Assembly (NCBI RefSeq): GCF_001421415.1
Contig: NZ_LMKH01000036.1
Coordinates: 10,611-74,610 of the forward strand
DNA from: Sphingomonas sp. Leaf208
GTDB taxonomy: Bacteria > Pseudomonadota > Alphaproteobacteria > Sphingomonadales > Sphingomonadaceae
DNA length: 64,000 nucleotides
Direction of reading: 5' to 3'
The position numbers and the translations under genes were made by a program. The notes under the pieces are model-generated. The model saw only the letters and a program-made list of their open reading frames with translations. It searched no databases and was not told where the DNA came from. Each line of letters starts with the position of its first letter. Positions within the stretch are counted from its first letter, which is position 1. Below, one piece after another: positions 47,078-55,600 of this stretch.

Positions 47078-49495
47078 ATGTTCGATACCAAGACCGTAAG
47101 CGCCCAGTGGGGCGGCAAGACGCTGACGCTCGAAACCGGCCGCGTTGCGCGCCAAGCTAACGGCGCAGTCCTCGCCACTCTCGGCGAGACCGTCGTTCTG
47201 TGCGCCGTGACGGCGGCTCGGACCGTCAAGGAAGGGCAGGATTTCTTCCCGCTCACCGTCCATTACCAGGAGAAGTTCTCCGCGAGCGGCCGCATCCCCG
47301 GCGGCTTCTTCAAGCGTGAGCGCGGCGCGACCGAGAAGGAGACGCTGACCAGCCGTCTCATCGATCGCCCGATCCGCCCCCTCTTCCCAGAGGGTTTCTA
47401 CAACGAGATCAACGTGATCTGCCAGGTTCTGTCGTATGACGGCGAGAACGAGCCGGACGTCCTCGCGATGGTCGCGGCATCGGCCGCGCTGACGATCTCG
47501 GGCGTGCCGTTCATGGGCCCAATCGGCGCAGCCCGCGTCGGTTACGTCGATGGCGCGTACATCCTCAACCCGACCCTCGAGGAAGCCAAGGCTGGCGATC
47601 TCGACCTCGTCGTCGCCGCCACCGGCCAGGCCGTGATGATGGTCGAATCGGAAGCCAAGGAGCTCTCGGAAGAGATCATGCTCGGCGCCGTGCAGTTCGC
47701 CCACAAGGCCTGCCGCGAAGCCGCGAACCTGATCATCGATCTGGCCGAGATGGCTGCCAAGGATCCTTGGGAAATGGCCGAGCAGGCTGATCTCTCGACC
47801 GCCAAGGACAAGCTGAAGAAGCTGATCGGCAAGGACATTGCGGCCGCCTACAAGGTGACCGACAAGTCCAAGCGTTCGGATCTGCTCAACGCGGCTCGTG
47901 CGAAGGGCAAGACCGCATTTGCGGACGCGTCCCCGCAGGACCAGATGGCTGCCGGCAAGCTGATGAAGAAGCTGGAGGCGGAGATCGTCCGCGGCGCCAT
48001 CCTCAAGGACGGCACGCGCATCGACGGCCGCACCACCACGCAAATTCGTCCGATCGAGGCGATGGTCCACTTCCTGCCGCGCACGCATGGCTCGGCGCTG
48101 TTCACGCGCGGCGAGACGCAGTCGATCTGCACCACCACGCTCGGTACGCGCGATGCGGAGCAGATGATCGACGGTCTGAACGGTCTGTCGTACGAAAACT
48201 TCATGCTGCACTACAACTTCCCTCCCTATTCGGTCGGTGAAGTCGGTCGCTTCGGTGCGCCGGGTCGTCGCGAAGTCGGTCACGGCAAGCTCGCATGGCG
48301 CGCGCTGCACCCGGTGCTGCCGACCAAAGAAGAGTTCCCGTACACGATCCGCGTTCTGTCGGACATCACCGAGAGCAACGGTTCGTCGTCGATGGCGACG
48401 GTCTGCGGCGGTTCGCTGTCGATGATGGATGCGGGCGTGCCGCTGAAGCGTCCGGTGTCCGGCATCGCGATGGGCCTGATCCTCGAGGGCAAGAACTTCG
48501 CGGTTCTCAGCGACATTCTCGGCGACGAGGATCACCTCGGCGACATGGACTTCAAGGTTGCGGGCACGTCCGAGGGCATCACCACGATGCAGATGGACAT
48601 CAAGATCGCCGGCATCACCGAGGAGATCATGGGCAAGGCACTGGCGCAGGCCAAGGAAGGCCGCGCGCACATCCTGGGCGAGATGGCCAAGGCACTCGAC
48701 CACACCCGTGAGGAACTGTCGGCGCACGCACCGCGCATCGAGAGCTTCCAGATCGACAAGTCGAAGATCCGTGAAGTCATCGGCACCGGCGGCAAGGTGA
48801 TCCGCGAGATCGTCGCGCAGACCGGCGCCAAGGTCGACATCGACGACGAGGGCGTGATCAAGGTGTCGTCGTCCGATCCCGCGCAGATCGAAGCCGCGAT
48901 CAAGTGGATCAAGGGCCTCGTCGAGGAAGCCGAAGTCGGCAAGGTCTATGACGGCAAGGTCGTCAACCTGGTCGATTTCGGGGCGTTCGTGAACTTCATG
49001 GGTGGCAAGGACGGTCTCGTCCACGTGTCCGAAATCAAGAACGAGCGCGTCGAGAAGGTGTCCGACGCTCTGACCGAAGGCCAGGAGGTCAAGGTCAAGG
49101 TTCTCGAGATCGACCCGCGCGGCAAGGTTCGCCTGTCGATGCGCGTCGTCGACCAGACGACCGGCGAAGAGCTGGAGGACACGCGTCCTGCTCGTGAGCC
49201 GCGCGAAGGCGGTGATCGTGGTCCGCGCGGTCCGCGTCGTGACGGCGATGGCGGTCGTGATGCCGGCGGCAACGGCGGTGGTCGTGGCCCGCGCGGCGAA
49301 GGCGGCGGCGGCGATCGCGGCTCGCGTGGTCCGCGTCGTGACGGCGATGGCGGCCGTGACGCAGGCGGCAATGGCGGTGGCCGTGGCCCGCGTCGTGACG
49401 GCGGCGGAAACGGCGGCGGCGAGCGTGCTGCTCGCACCGACGGTGACAAGGCTCCCGAGTTCGCGCCGGCGTTCCTGACCGGCGATCGCGACTAA
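47078..49495 (+). CDS. pnp: Polynucleotide phosphorylase with RG-rich tail
   Basis: 3'-5' exoribonuclease of RNA turnover. The 805-residue protein has two RNase PH domains separated by a helical domain, a KH domain (VIGTGGKVIREI), and an S1 domain (GKVYDGKVVNLVDFGAFVNF, near residues 625-644). The last ~100 residues are an Arg/Gly/Asp-rich tail with a 33-residue unit in tandem. Such tails probably add RNA or protein contacts. Follows rpsO. Confidence 0.96.
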   Translation: MFDTKTVSAQWGGKTLTLETGRVARQANGAVLATLGETVVLCAVTAARTVKEGQDFFPLTVHYQEKFSASGRIPGGFFKRERGATEKETLTSRLIDRPIRPLFPEGFYNEINVICQVLSYDGENEPDVLAMVAASAALTISGVPFMGPIGAARVGYVDGAYILNPTLEEAKAGDLDLVVAATGQAVMMVESEAKELSEEIMLGAVQFAHKACREAANLIIDLAEMAAKDPWEMAEQADLSTAKDKLKKLIGKDIAAAYKVTDKSKRSDLLNAARAKGKTAFADASPQDQMAAGKLMKKLEAEIVRGAILKDGTRIDGRTTTQIRPIEAMVHFLPRTHGSALFTRGETQSICTTTLGTRDAEQMIDGLNGLSYENFMLHYNFPPYSVGEVGRFGAPGRREVGHGKLAWRALHPVLPTKEEFPYTIRVLSDITESNGSSSMATVCGGSLSMMDAGVPLKRPVSGIAMGLILEGKNFAVLSDILGDEDHLGDMDFKVAGTSEGITTMQMDIKIAGITEEIMGKALAQAKEGRAHILGEMAKALDHTREELSAHAPRIESFQIDKSKIREVIGTGGKVIREIVAQTGAKVDIDDEGVIKVSSSDPAQIEAAIKWIKGLVEEAEVGKVYDGKVVNLVDFGAFVNFMGGKDGLVHVSEIKNERVEKVSDALTEGQEVKVKVLEIDPRGKVRLSMRVVDQTTGEELEDTRPAREPREGGDRGPRGPRRDGDGGRDAGGNGGGRGPRGEGGGGDRGSRGPRRDGDGGRDAGGNGGGRGPRRDGGGNGGGERAARTDGDKAPEFAPAFLTGDRD
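49208..49405 (+). repeat. Two tandem 99-bp repeats encoding the PNPase RG tail
   Basis: Two consecutive 99-bp units (49208-49306 and 49307-49405) encode nearly the same 33-residue RG/GG-rich block including RGPRRDGDGGRDAGGNGGG. They keep the reading frame. Confidence 0.8.
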
Positions 49496-49523
49496 GCCTT
49501 TACGGCCTGACGGCAGTGATGGA

Positions 49524-49549
49524 GGGGCTCGGGAAACCGGGCCCCTTTC
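49524..49549 (+). terminator. Rho-independent terminator of pnp
   Basis: GGGGCTCGG, loop GAAA, CCGGGCCCC then TTTCT, 28 bp after the pnp stop codon. Confidence 0.85.
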
Positions 49550-49613
49550 TCATGTCAGGGTCGCTTTGCCCCGTTATGCCTTGAGAACATGACTTATATT
49601 GGAACGGAGCGGC

Positions 49614-49994
49614 ATGCCGGATGTTCGAACCGGTATGAATGCCATTGCGAAGTCCGTTATTCTCGTCGTCGATGACGATGCCCTCGTCCGGGTCCATTCC
49701 AACCTCGCGCTGGAGGATGCCGGCTATGAAGTCGTCGAAGCCAGCAACGCGGCCGACGCCTTGGCGAGGCTCGAAGAGCGGCCAGATATCGCTGCACTCT
49801 TCACCGATGTCCGCATGCCCGGAGACCTGAACGGCATCGACCTCGCCAACGCCGTGCACGCGCAACGCCCCGATATTGCGATCCTGGTCACGTCGGGCGC
49901 TGACAATGGGACGACTGCCGCGCTGCCCAAGGCCGCGCGGTTCGTGCAAAAGCCCTATACCGGCGCACAACTCAGCAAGCTTCTGCAACTCTGA
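49614..49994 (+). CDS. Single-domain response regulator
   Basis: A receiver-only (CheY-like) protein of 126 residues. ILVVDDDALVRV gives the acidic pair, the phospho-acceptor Asp is in ALFTDVRMPG, and the conserved Lys in RFVQKPYTG. No output domain. ATG 49614 has GGAGCGG close upstream; an internal ATG 21 bp later is possible. No kinase is adjacent, so it is an orphan, perhaps a phosphate sink or protein-interaction switch. Confidence 0.87.
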   Translation: MPDVRTGMNAIAKSVILVVDDDALVRVHSNLALEDAGYEVVEASNAADALARLEERPDIAALFTDVRMPGDLNGIDLANAVHAQRPDIAILVTSGADNGTTAALPKAARFVQKPYTGAQLSKLLQL

Positions 49995-50131
49995 GCAGTT
50001 AACGGACTGGAAGAGTATTCAGGATCTTATATCTACTAGTCTAGGCAGTCCTCATTCGTCATGAGTATTGCCCGTTATCAGTATTAGGGCCATCGTCCGT
50101 CGCTTGAGCATCGACTCGCGGGGGCGGTCCA

Positions 50132-50863
50132 ATGGCATCGTTAAATAGTGTAGGGCCTGCGCAACGGAATGTCGTCGCGAGCGAGCGTCGCTTCTTCCTC
50201 GGCATGGCGATAGCGATCGCCGTCACGGTGATCTTCGGGTTCACGTTGAACGCCGCGCGGATGAATTGGACATTTCTCGAACTGCCCTTGCAAGTTCATC
50301 TGCATGCCGCCGCATTCCTGGCGTGGATCATTCTCTACGTCGTGCAGAACTGGCTGGTCGTTCGGGGATCGATCACTTGACATCGACAACTCGGCGTACT
50401 CGGCGCCGTTATTGCAGCGTCGATGGTCGTGCTGGGCATCGTCACCACCGTTGCAGCGATCCAGCAGCACCGCGTCCCGCCGTTCTTCCCGCCTGGGATT
50501 TTCCTCGTGCTCGATGTGCTGGGGGTGATCGGATTCGGCATCCTGACCGCCTGGGCAATCGCGTTGCGGAAAGAGGCGGCGTGGCACAAGCGTCTGATGC
50601 TGTGTGGCACGATCCTGGTCATGTCGCCGGCGCTCGGGCGAATCCTGCCGATGCCGCTGCTGGGCCAGTTCGCGCCGCTCGCCGTGTTCGCGTCGATGGC
50701 GGTGTTCGTCATCGCAGGCATGATCTTCGACCTGCGCCTGCGCGGGAAGATACATCTCGCCTATTACTGGGGCGGTAGCGTGCTGGTCGTGACCAACGTG
50801 CTGGTCGGTCCGCTCGGCTTCAGTCCGCCAGTGCTGCGACTGGTCGAGCGCCTTGCTGCGTGA
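50132..50863 (+). pseudogene. Membrane protein gene interrupted by an in-frame TGA
   Basis: One reading frame of 244 codons encodes a five- to six-helix membrane protein of a family I cannot name, but a TGA at 50378-50380 splits it after codon 82. The codons on both sides (GSIT, then HRQLGVLGAVIAAS) read as one continuous protein with a His/Arg-containing loop between helices, so a single-base nonsense change is likely. The second part could be re-initiated at ATG 50423. Either a recent pseudogene or a sequencing error. Confidence 0.65.
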
Positions 50864-50904
50864 TCGGGGCCACATGATCGTAGCCGCGCGATCGAGGGCG
50901 AATG

Positions 50905-51268
50905 TCGGTGTAGTGGGGAGCTTCTGTTGCTCGGTGCCCCCCGTACCGCCGGTGTCCACTTCTGTTGCCCGGTGTGGCCCGAACCGCGCTTTCGTCCGTA
51001 TAACTTAGGTCGTTAGACCGTCAGTTATGCGGCAATTGCGAGTGCTTCGTTATCGTTGGCACTTGTGTATGGGCCGTTGCGGTGGTCCCATTCCGAGCGA
51101 AACATAGCGTCGTTGAACACACGTCGATCCTAGTTCGACCCCGTCATCGTCCCCCTCTTGCGAAGAGGGCGGTGGTGGAGTCGCCGGGTACTGCCCCCGG
51201 GTCCGCTGTGTCTATGACACGCCACGGTTTATCGCCATAGCCGCCAAGAGAAGATTCCCCCGACGGCA
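50905..51268 (-). ncRNA. ssrA: Circularly permuted two-piece tmRNA (ssrA)
   Basis: Rescues stalled ribosomes. Reading the minus strand, the acceptor piece comes first and ends GGCGACTCCACCA (CCA at 51173-51175). A hairpin linker follows (about 51153-51169, to be removed), then the coding piece starting GGGGACGATGACGGGGTCGA near 51154. The tag frame at 51025-51060 encodes ANDNEALAIAA and a TAA stop. Pseudoknot-forming segments with GGCAACAGAAG and GAGCAACAGAAG follow. A TTTTCA-N16-CTATAT promoter candidate lies at 51275-51302. The outer boundaries are approximate. Confidence 0.92.
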
Positions 51269-51427
51269 ATACCGATATAGGGGGGCCGCATCGATCTGAA
51301 AAGCCCGGCCAAATGAAAAGACCGGCGCGGTGACGCCCTACCCGTGCATAAATCGCCAACGGGTTAGCACACAGCGTGCCAAACCGCCTTCCGCTCGCCA
51401 CAAAGCGCGTGCATAGCAACCTGCATT

Positions 51428-51859
51428 ATGTTGACGCAGCGCTCCCGCTACGCGCTCCGCGCGATGATCTTCCTTGGCGGCGCCCCCGTCGGTGGCCCTC
51501 CCATCCCGATGACGCGGATCGCCGCCGAGGCGAACGTGCCACGCAAATTCCTCGAGCTGATCCTCGCCGACCTGCGCGAGTCCGGCCTGTTGCACAGCCA
51601 TCGCGGCAAGATGGGCGGCTATCGCCTCTCGCGGCCGAGCCATCTGATTTCGCTCGGCGAGATCATCCGGATCATCGAGGGGCCGCTGGCGCTGGTGCCG
51701 TGCGTGAGCCGGACCGCGTACCGGCCGTGCCTCGACTGCAAGAGCGAAGCCGACTGCGCGATCCGGTTCGCGATGATGCGCGTGCGGGACGAGACTGCGC
51801 GGATTCTGGATGGGACCAGCTTGGCGGATGCGAACGCCGAGGAACTGGTAGCGGCGTAG
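51428..51859 (+). CDS. Rrf2-family transcriptional regulator
   Basis: A 143-residue winged-helix regulator. MLTQRSRYALRAMIFL opens the Rrf2 domain, and RKFLELILADLRESGLLHSHRGKMGGYRLSR contains the recognition helix and wing. Cysteines in VPCVSRTAYRPCLDCKSEADC could bind an Fe-S cluster, as in IscR/NsrR/RirA-type sensors, though the spacing should be compared. The first gene downstream is on the other strand, so its target is not evident. Confidence 0.87.
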   Translation: MLTQRSRYALRAMIFLGGAPVGGPPIPMTRIAAEANVPRKFLELILADLRESGLLHSHRGKMGGYRLSRPSHLISLGEIIRIIEGPLALVPCVSRTAYRPCLDCKSEADCAIRFAMMRVRDETARILDGTSLADANAEELVAA

Positions 51860-51865
51860 GTTTTT

Positions 51866-51999
51866 CCTTCTCCCCTCGGGGAGAAGGTGGCGCGGCAGCG
51901 TCGGATGAGGGGGCGTTGGGATACGCTTCCGAGCCTCAAACCCCTCACCCTTCCGTCGCCTACGGCTCCTCCCTCCCTCTCCCCGCAGGGGAGAGGGAC
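51866..51999. repeat. Palindromic element, family C'
   Basis: CCTTCTCCCCTCGGGGAGAA and CCCTCTCCCCGCAGGGGAGA with inner GATGAGGGG/CCCCTCACCC; between the convergent Rrf2 and mscL genes. Confidence 0.82.
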
Positions 52000-52006
52000 A
52001 GGTGCG

Positions 52007-52477
52007 TCATCCGCGCTTCTTCAACTCGTCGCGGATTTCGCGAAGCAGCGCGATCTCGACGGGCTCCGGCGGATGTGCGACGACAACCGCCTCTTCCTCG
52101 CGCTTCAACCGCGCGGTCTCGCGCTCGATCAGCGCCGCCGTCCGGTTCACCACGCGCAGGATCATGAAGATGATCCCCGCGACGATCACGAAATTGACCA
52201 GCTGCGTCGCGAACGCGCCATAGCCGAGCAACGGCACGCCCGCCTTCTTCAACGCCGCGTAATCGCTGAGCGAGCCTGCGTAGTTCGCCGGCACCGGCCC
52301 CATCCGCCAGAAATAGCTCGAGAAATCGAGCCCGCCGAAGATCTTGCCGATCACCGGCATCAACACGTCGTCGGTCAGCGACGTGACGATCTTACCGAAC
52401 GCCGCGCCGATGATCACCGCGATGGCGAGATCGAGCACGTTGCCGCGCATGATGAACGCCTTGAATTCCTTGAGCAA
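52007..52477 (-). CDS. mscL: Large-conductance mechanosensitive channel
   Basis: Pentameric pressure-release channel of the inner membrane. The 156-residue protein has the amphipathic N-terminus and pore helix (EFKAFIMRGNVLDLAIAVIIGAAFGKIV), a periplasmic loop, and TM2 (LVNFVIVAGIIFMILRVVN), then a charged C-terminal bundle helix. The start is taken as TTG 52477 because AAGGGGG lies about 7 bases upstream and the family begins M-L-K-E-F. Confidence 0.93.
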   Translation of the reverse strand: MLKEFKAFIMRGNVLDLAIAVIIGAAFGKIVTSLTDDVLMPVIGKIFGGLDFSSYFWRMGPVPANYAGSLSDYAALKKAGVPLLGYGAFATQLVNFVIVAGIIFMILRVVNRTAALIERETARLKREEEAVVVAHPPEPVEIALLREIRDELKKRG

Positions 52478-52581
52478 TGTCGCCCCCTTCTGTTGCCAGC
52501 CCAAGGCTAACCACCGATTTCGGTTTCGCCAACCCTCGCGACTGTCCTATGAGGGTGACACAGGTATTCAGGAGAGCCCCG

Positions 52582-53178
52582 ATGTCACGTGCCCCAATCG
52601 CCCGCGGTACCGCCGCGATCCTCCTCGCATCGGCGCTGGCCGGGTGCGGGATCAACAGCATCCCGACCGCGGAAGAGACCGCGAAGGCGCGCTGGGCCGA
52701 CGTCCAGAACAATTATCAACGCCGCGCGGACCTGATCCCCAACCTCGTCGCGACCGTGAAGGCGGCGGGCGCGCAGGAGAAGGATATCCTCGTCCAGGTG
52801 ACGCAGGCGCGCTCCGCCGCGAACTCGGTGCAGGTCTCGGCCGCCGATCTGTCCGATCCGGCAAAGATGGAGCAGTATCAGCGCGTCCAGGGTGCGGTCG
52901 GCGTGTCGCTGCAGCGCTTGCAGGAGGCGTATCCCGAGCTGAAGAGCCAGGCAAATTACACCACGCTGATGAGCCAGCTCGAAGGCACCGAGAACCGCAT
53001 CACGATCGCGCGGCGCGATTACAACGGCGCGGTGCAGGCGTATAACACCAAGATCCGTACCTTCCCCGACGCGGTCGGCGCGAAGATCTTCTACGGCGCC
53101 AAACCGATGGTGCCGTTCGCGGCCACCACGCCGGGTGCCGAGACCGCGCCGACGGTGAACTTCGGCAACGCGAGCTGA
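52582..53178 (+). CDS. LemA-family lipoprotein
   Basis: A 198-residue LemA protein. The signal sequence has lipobox ALAGC (Cys near residue 21). The LemA domain begins AEETAKARWADVQNNYQRRADLIPNLV and contains the long helical hairpin with SQLEGTENRITIARRDYNGAVQAYN. GGAGAG precedes ATG 52582. It is first of a cluster with two TPM-domain proteins, a frequent but unexplained association. Confidence 0.9.
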   Translation: MSRAPIARGTAAILLASALAGCGINSIPTAEETAKARWADVQNNYQRRADLIPNLVATVKAAGAQEKDILVQVTQARSAANSVQVSAADLSDPAKMEQYQRVQGAVGVSLQRLQEAYPELKSQANYTTLMSQLEGTENRITIARRDYNGAVQAYNTKIRTFPDAVGAKIFYGAKPMVPFAATTPGAETAPTVNFGNAS

Positions 53179-53188
53179 TCGGGGCATC

Positions 53189-54043
53189 ATGCTCCGCCAT
53201 CTCCTGACGCTGGCGTTCGCGGTGCTGCTGGGAAGCGGCGCCGCAACCGCGCAGACCTTCCCCAAGTTCACCGGCTTCGTCGTCGATACCGCGAACGTCA
53301 TCCCGCCCGATCAGGAAGCGGCGCTGACCAAGCGGCTCGACGACCTGCAAAAGACGACCGGCAACCAGCTGGTGGTCGCGACGGTGCCCGATCTCGAAGG
53401 CTATCCGATCGAGGATTACGGCAATCGGTTGATCCGAAGCTGGGGCGTCGGGTTGAAGGACGCGAACAACGGCGCGATCCTTCTGGTCGCGCCGAACGAC
53501 CGGAAGGTGCGGATCGAGGTCGGCTATGGCCTCGAACCGGTGCTGACCGACGCGTTCTCCAGCGTCGTCATCAACCAGCAGATCCTGCCGCGGTTCAAGG
53601 CGGGCGACATCCCCGGCGGGATCGTCGCGGGAACGAACGCGGTCGCGGACCAGCTTGCCCTGCCCGATGCGGAGGCGCGCGCGAAGGTTACGGCGGCCGC
53701 AGCGGAGTATGACAAGACGCACCGTCGCTCGAATTCGGGTGGCGGCGGCGTGCCGATCGGGCTGATCTTCTTCGGGATCGTGCTGGCGGCGATCGTCATT
53801 CCGATGATTTCGCGGCGCGCGGGCGGACAACGCTACACCGATGGAGGGCGCGGCGGTGGCAGCGGTGCCTTGCCGATCGTGCTGTGGAGCATCGCCGACG
53901 CGATGACTCGTGGCGGCGGTAGTGGCGGCGGCGGAAGCTGGGGCGGTGGCGGCGATAGCGGCGGTGGCGGCTGGGGCGGCGGTGGTTTTGGCGGCGGCGG
54001 CGGTGGATCCGGCGGCGGCGGCGGCGCATCGGGGGGATGGTGA
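53189..54043 (+). CDS. TPM-domain membrane protein (YgcG-like)
   Basis: A 284-residue protein: signal peptide (LLTLAFAVLLGSGAATAQ), periplasmic TPM domain (residues about 25-150, FTGFVVDTANVIPPDQEAAL, DLEGYPIEDYGNRLIRSWGVG, VRIEVGYGLEPVLTD), a transmembrane helix near 190-210, and a Gly/Ser-rich C-terminal tail of about 55 residues. This is the usual YgcG architecture. It follows lemA by 10 bp. Molecular role unproven. Confidence 0.88.
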   Translation: MLRHLLTLAFAVLLGSGAATAQTFPKFTGFVVDTANVIPPDQEAALTKRLDDLQKTTGNQLVVATVPDLEGYPIEDYGNRLIRSWGVGLKDANNGAILLVAPNDRKVRIEVGYGLEPVLTDAFSSVVINQQILPRFKAGDIPGGIVAGTNAVADQLALPDAEARAKVTAAAAEYDKTHRRSNSGGGGVPIGLIFFGIVLAAIVIPMISRRAGGQRYTDGGRGGGSGALPIVLWSIADAMTRGGGSGGGGSWGGGGDSGGGGWGGGGFGGGGGGSGGGGGASGGW

Positions 54044-54044
54044 C

Positions 54045-54710
54045 ATGCGGTTGAGCGACACCGACCACGACCGCGTCACCGCGGCGGTCACCCAGGCAGA
54101 GACCGCGACGGCCGGCGAGATCGTGACGATCGTCGCGCGGCAATCGGATGCGTATCACGACGTGTCGATGCACGGGGGCGTGCTGGCGATGCTGCTGACG
54201 CTGGCGTTGCTCGCATATCACCCGGTCGCGGCGGACCATATCTATGCGCTGGTAGATCCCTGGCAGGCGGCACCGCAGGGTGCGCTGTACGTGGTCGCGC
54301 TCGTGCTGGTGACTTTGGTGTTCTTGGGCGTACGGCTGGTGCTGGCGTGGATGCCGGCGCGGCTCGCGCTGACCCCGGGTGCGACCAAGGCGCGGCGCGT
54401 GCGGCGGCGGGCTCTGCTCCTGTTCCGTGCGGGCGCGGAGAAGCGCACCAAGGGTTCGACCGGCGTGCTGCTGTACCTGTCGCTCGCCGAGCACCGCGCG
54501 GAAATCATTGCCGACGACGCGATCCACTCGCGGGTGCCGAACGAGACCTGGGGCGCGGCGATGGCGGCGGTGCTGGCCGGTGTCCGCGACGATCGCCCGG
54601 CCGACGGGATGGCGGATGCGGTCGTGCAGATCGGCGCGGTGCTCGCCGAGCATTTCCCACGGACCGGTGCGCCGGTGAACGAACTTCCGGACAGGCTGAT
54701 CGAATTATGA
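54045..54710 (+). CDS. TPM-domain membrane protein, second paralogue
   Basis: A 221-residue protein with a cytoplasm-first TPM-like region (AVTQAETATAGEIVTIVARQSDAYHD), two central transmembrane helices (about 45-65 and 75-100), and a C-terminal TPM-like part (KGSTGVLLYLSLAEHRAEIIADDAI). It lacks a signal peptide and the Gly tail of the upstream protein. It starts 1 bp after the previous stop, and its own stop overlaps the NUDIX gene. Confidence 0.83.
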   Translation: MRLSDTDHDRVTAAVTQAETATAGEIVTIVARQSDAYHDVSMHGGVLAMLLTLALLAYHPVAADHIYALVDPWQAAPQGALYVVALVLVTLVFLGVRLVLAWMPARLALTPGATKARRVRRRALLLFRAGAEKRTKGSTGVLLYLSLAEHRAEIIADDAIHSRVPNETWGAAMAAVLAGVRDDRPADGMADAVVQIGAVLAEHFPRTGAPVNELPDRLIEL

Positions 54711-55210
54711 GCAAGACCGTATGGGCCGGGAAATTCCTGACCGTGCAGACCGAGGGCACGTGGGAATTCGCCGCGCGCCAGGGCCAGATCGCGGCAGCGG
54801 TGATCGTCGCGATCGATGAGGGCGACGTTATCCTGGTGGAGCAGTTCCGCGTGCCGCTCGGGCGGGGGTGCCTGGAGCTGCCAGCGGGGTTGGTTGGTGA
54901 CGAAACCGCGGGCGAGAGCGTCGCGGTAGCGGCCGGCCGCGAGCTTGAGGAAGAGACCGGCTACCGCGCAGACGCGATCGAGGACCTGGGGGTGTTCTAT
55001 TCGTCGCCGGGGATGACGTCGGAATGCTTCACGCTGGTCCGCGCGACCGGGCTGACGAAGGTGAGCGATGGCGGCGGGGATGGCGACGAGAACATCACCG
55101 TGCACCGGGTGCCGCTAGCAGATGTGCCGGCGTTCGTGGCGGAGAAGCGCGCTGCGGGCGTGGCGATCGATACCAAGATGCTGCTGATCCTGGCTGGGTC
55201 GATACTCTAA
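54707..55210 (+). CDS. NUDIX hydrolase (ADP-ribose pyrophosphatase-like)
   Basis: A 167-residue NUDIX protein with a complete box (G-x5-E-x7-R-E-L-E-E-E-T-G) around residues 67-88. The proline-containing region after the box and VILVEQFRVPLGRGCLELPAG suggest ADP-ribose or nucleotide-sugar pyrophosphatase activity. It overlaps the TPM gene by 4 bp and ends the lemA cluster. Confidence 0.88.
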   Translation: MSKTVWAGKFLTVQTEGTWEFAARQGQIAAAVIVAIDEGDVILVEQFRVPLGRGCLELPAGLVGDETAGESVAVAAGRELEEETGYRADAIEDLGVFYSSPGMTSECFTLVRATGLTKVSDGGGDGDENITVHRVPLADVPAFVAEKRAAGVAIDTKMLLILAGSIL

Positions 55211-55217
55211 CCAAGAC

Positions 55218-55275
55218 TTGTTTCCCCGCGAAGGCGGGGACCCAGACTGGGCTCCCGCCTTCGCGGGAGAACAAG
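55218..55275. repeat. Palindromic element, family B
   Basis: TTGTTTCCCCGCGAAGGCGG and CTCCCGCCTTCGCGGGAGAA with CCAGACTGGG at the centre, between convergent genes. Confidence 0.9.
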
Positions 55276-55309
55276 GAGGTGCGGGAGGGCCTAGCGCCGC
55301 TCCCCCAGC

Positions 55310-55591
55310 TTACTTGAAATTATCCGCGTAGCTCTGGAGCTTCAGCGTCTTCCGCGGCGCCGGCACGACGGTGTAGCCGAACCCCTCGCGCTCGCAGTGC
55401 GCGATCGCCGCTTCCGCGGTCGGGAACAGCAGGCGCAGCTGGTCGCGCGTGTCGCCGCTGCCGGCCCAGCCGGTGAGCGGGTCGGGCCGCTTGGGCTCCG
55501 ACGGTTCGAATTCGAGCTGCCAGGCGTCGGTCCGGTGCTTGCCGGACTGCATGGCGTTCTTGGGGCGCTGGAAGATACGGGCGGTTGGCAT
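55310..55591 (-). CDS. ETC complex I accessory subunit (NDUFS4-like)
   Basis: A 93-residue homologue of the 18-kDa accessory subunit of mitochondrial complex I (PF04800). ARIFQRPKNAMQSGKHRTDAWQLEF and the DPLTGWAGSGDTRDQLRL motif are characteristic. Alphaproteobacteria are the main bacteria with this subunit. The nuo operon is not in the window. It ends convergently with the NUDIX gene and lies 9 bp before the hrpB 3' end. Confidence 0.92.
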   Translation of the reverse strand: MPTARIFQRPKNAMQSGKHRTDAWQLEFEPSEPKRPDPLTGWAGSGDTRDQLRLLFPTAEAAIAHCEREGFGYTVVPAPRKTLKLQSYADNFK

Positions 55592-55600
55592 GAGCCCCCC

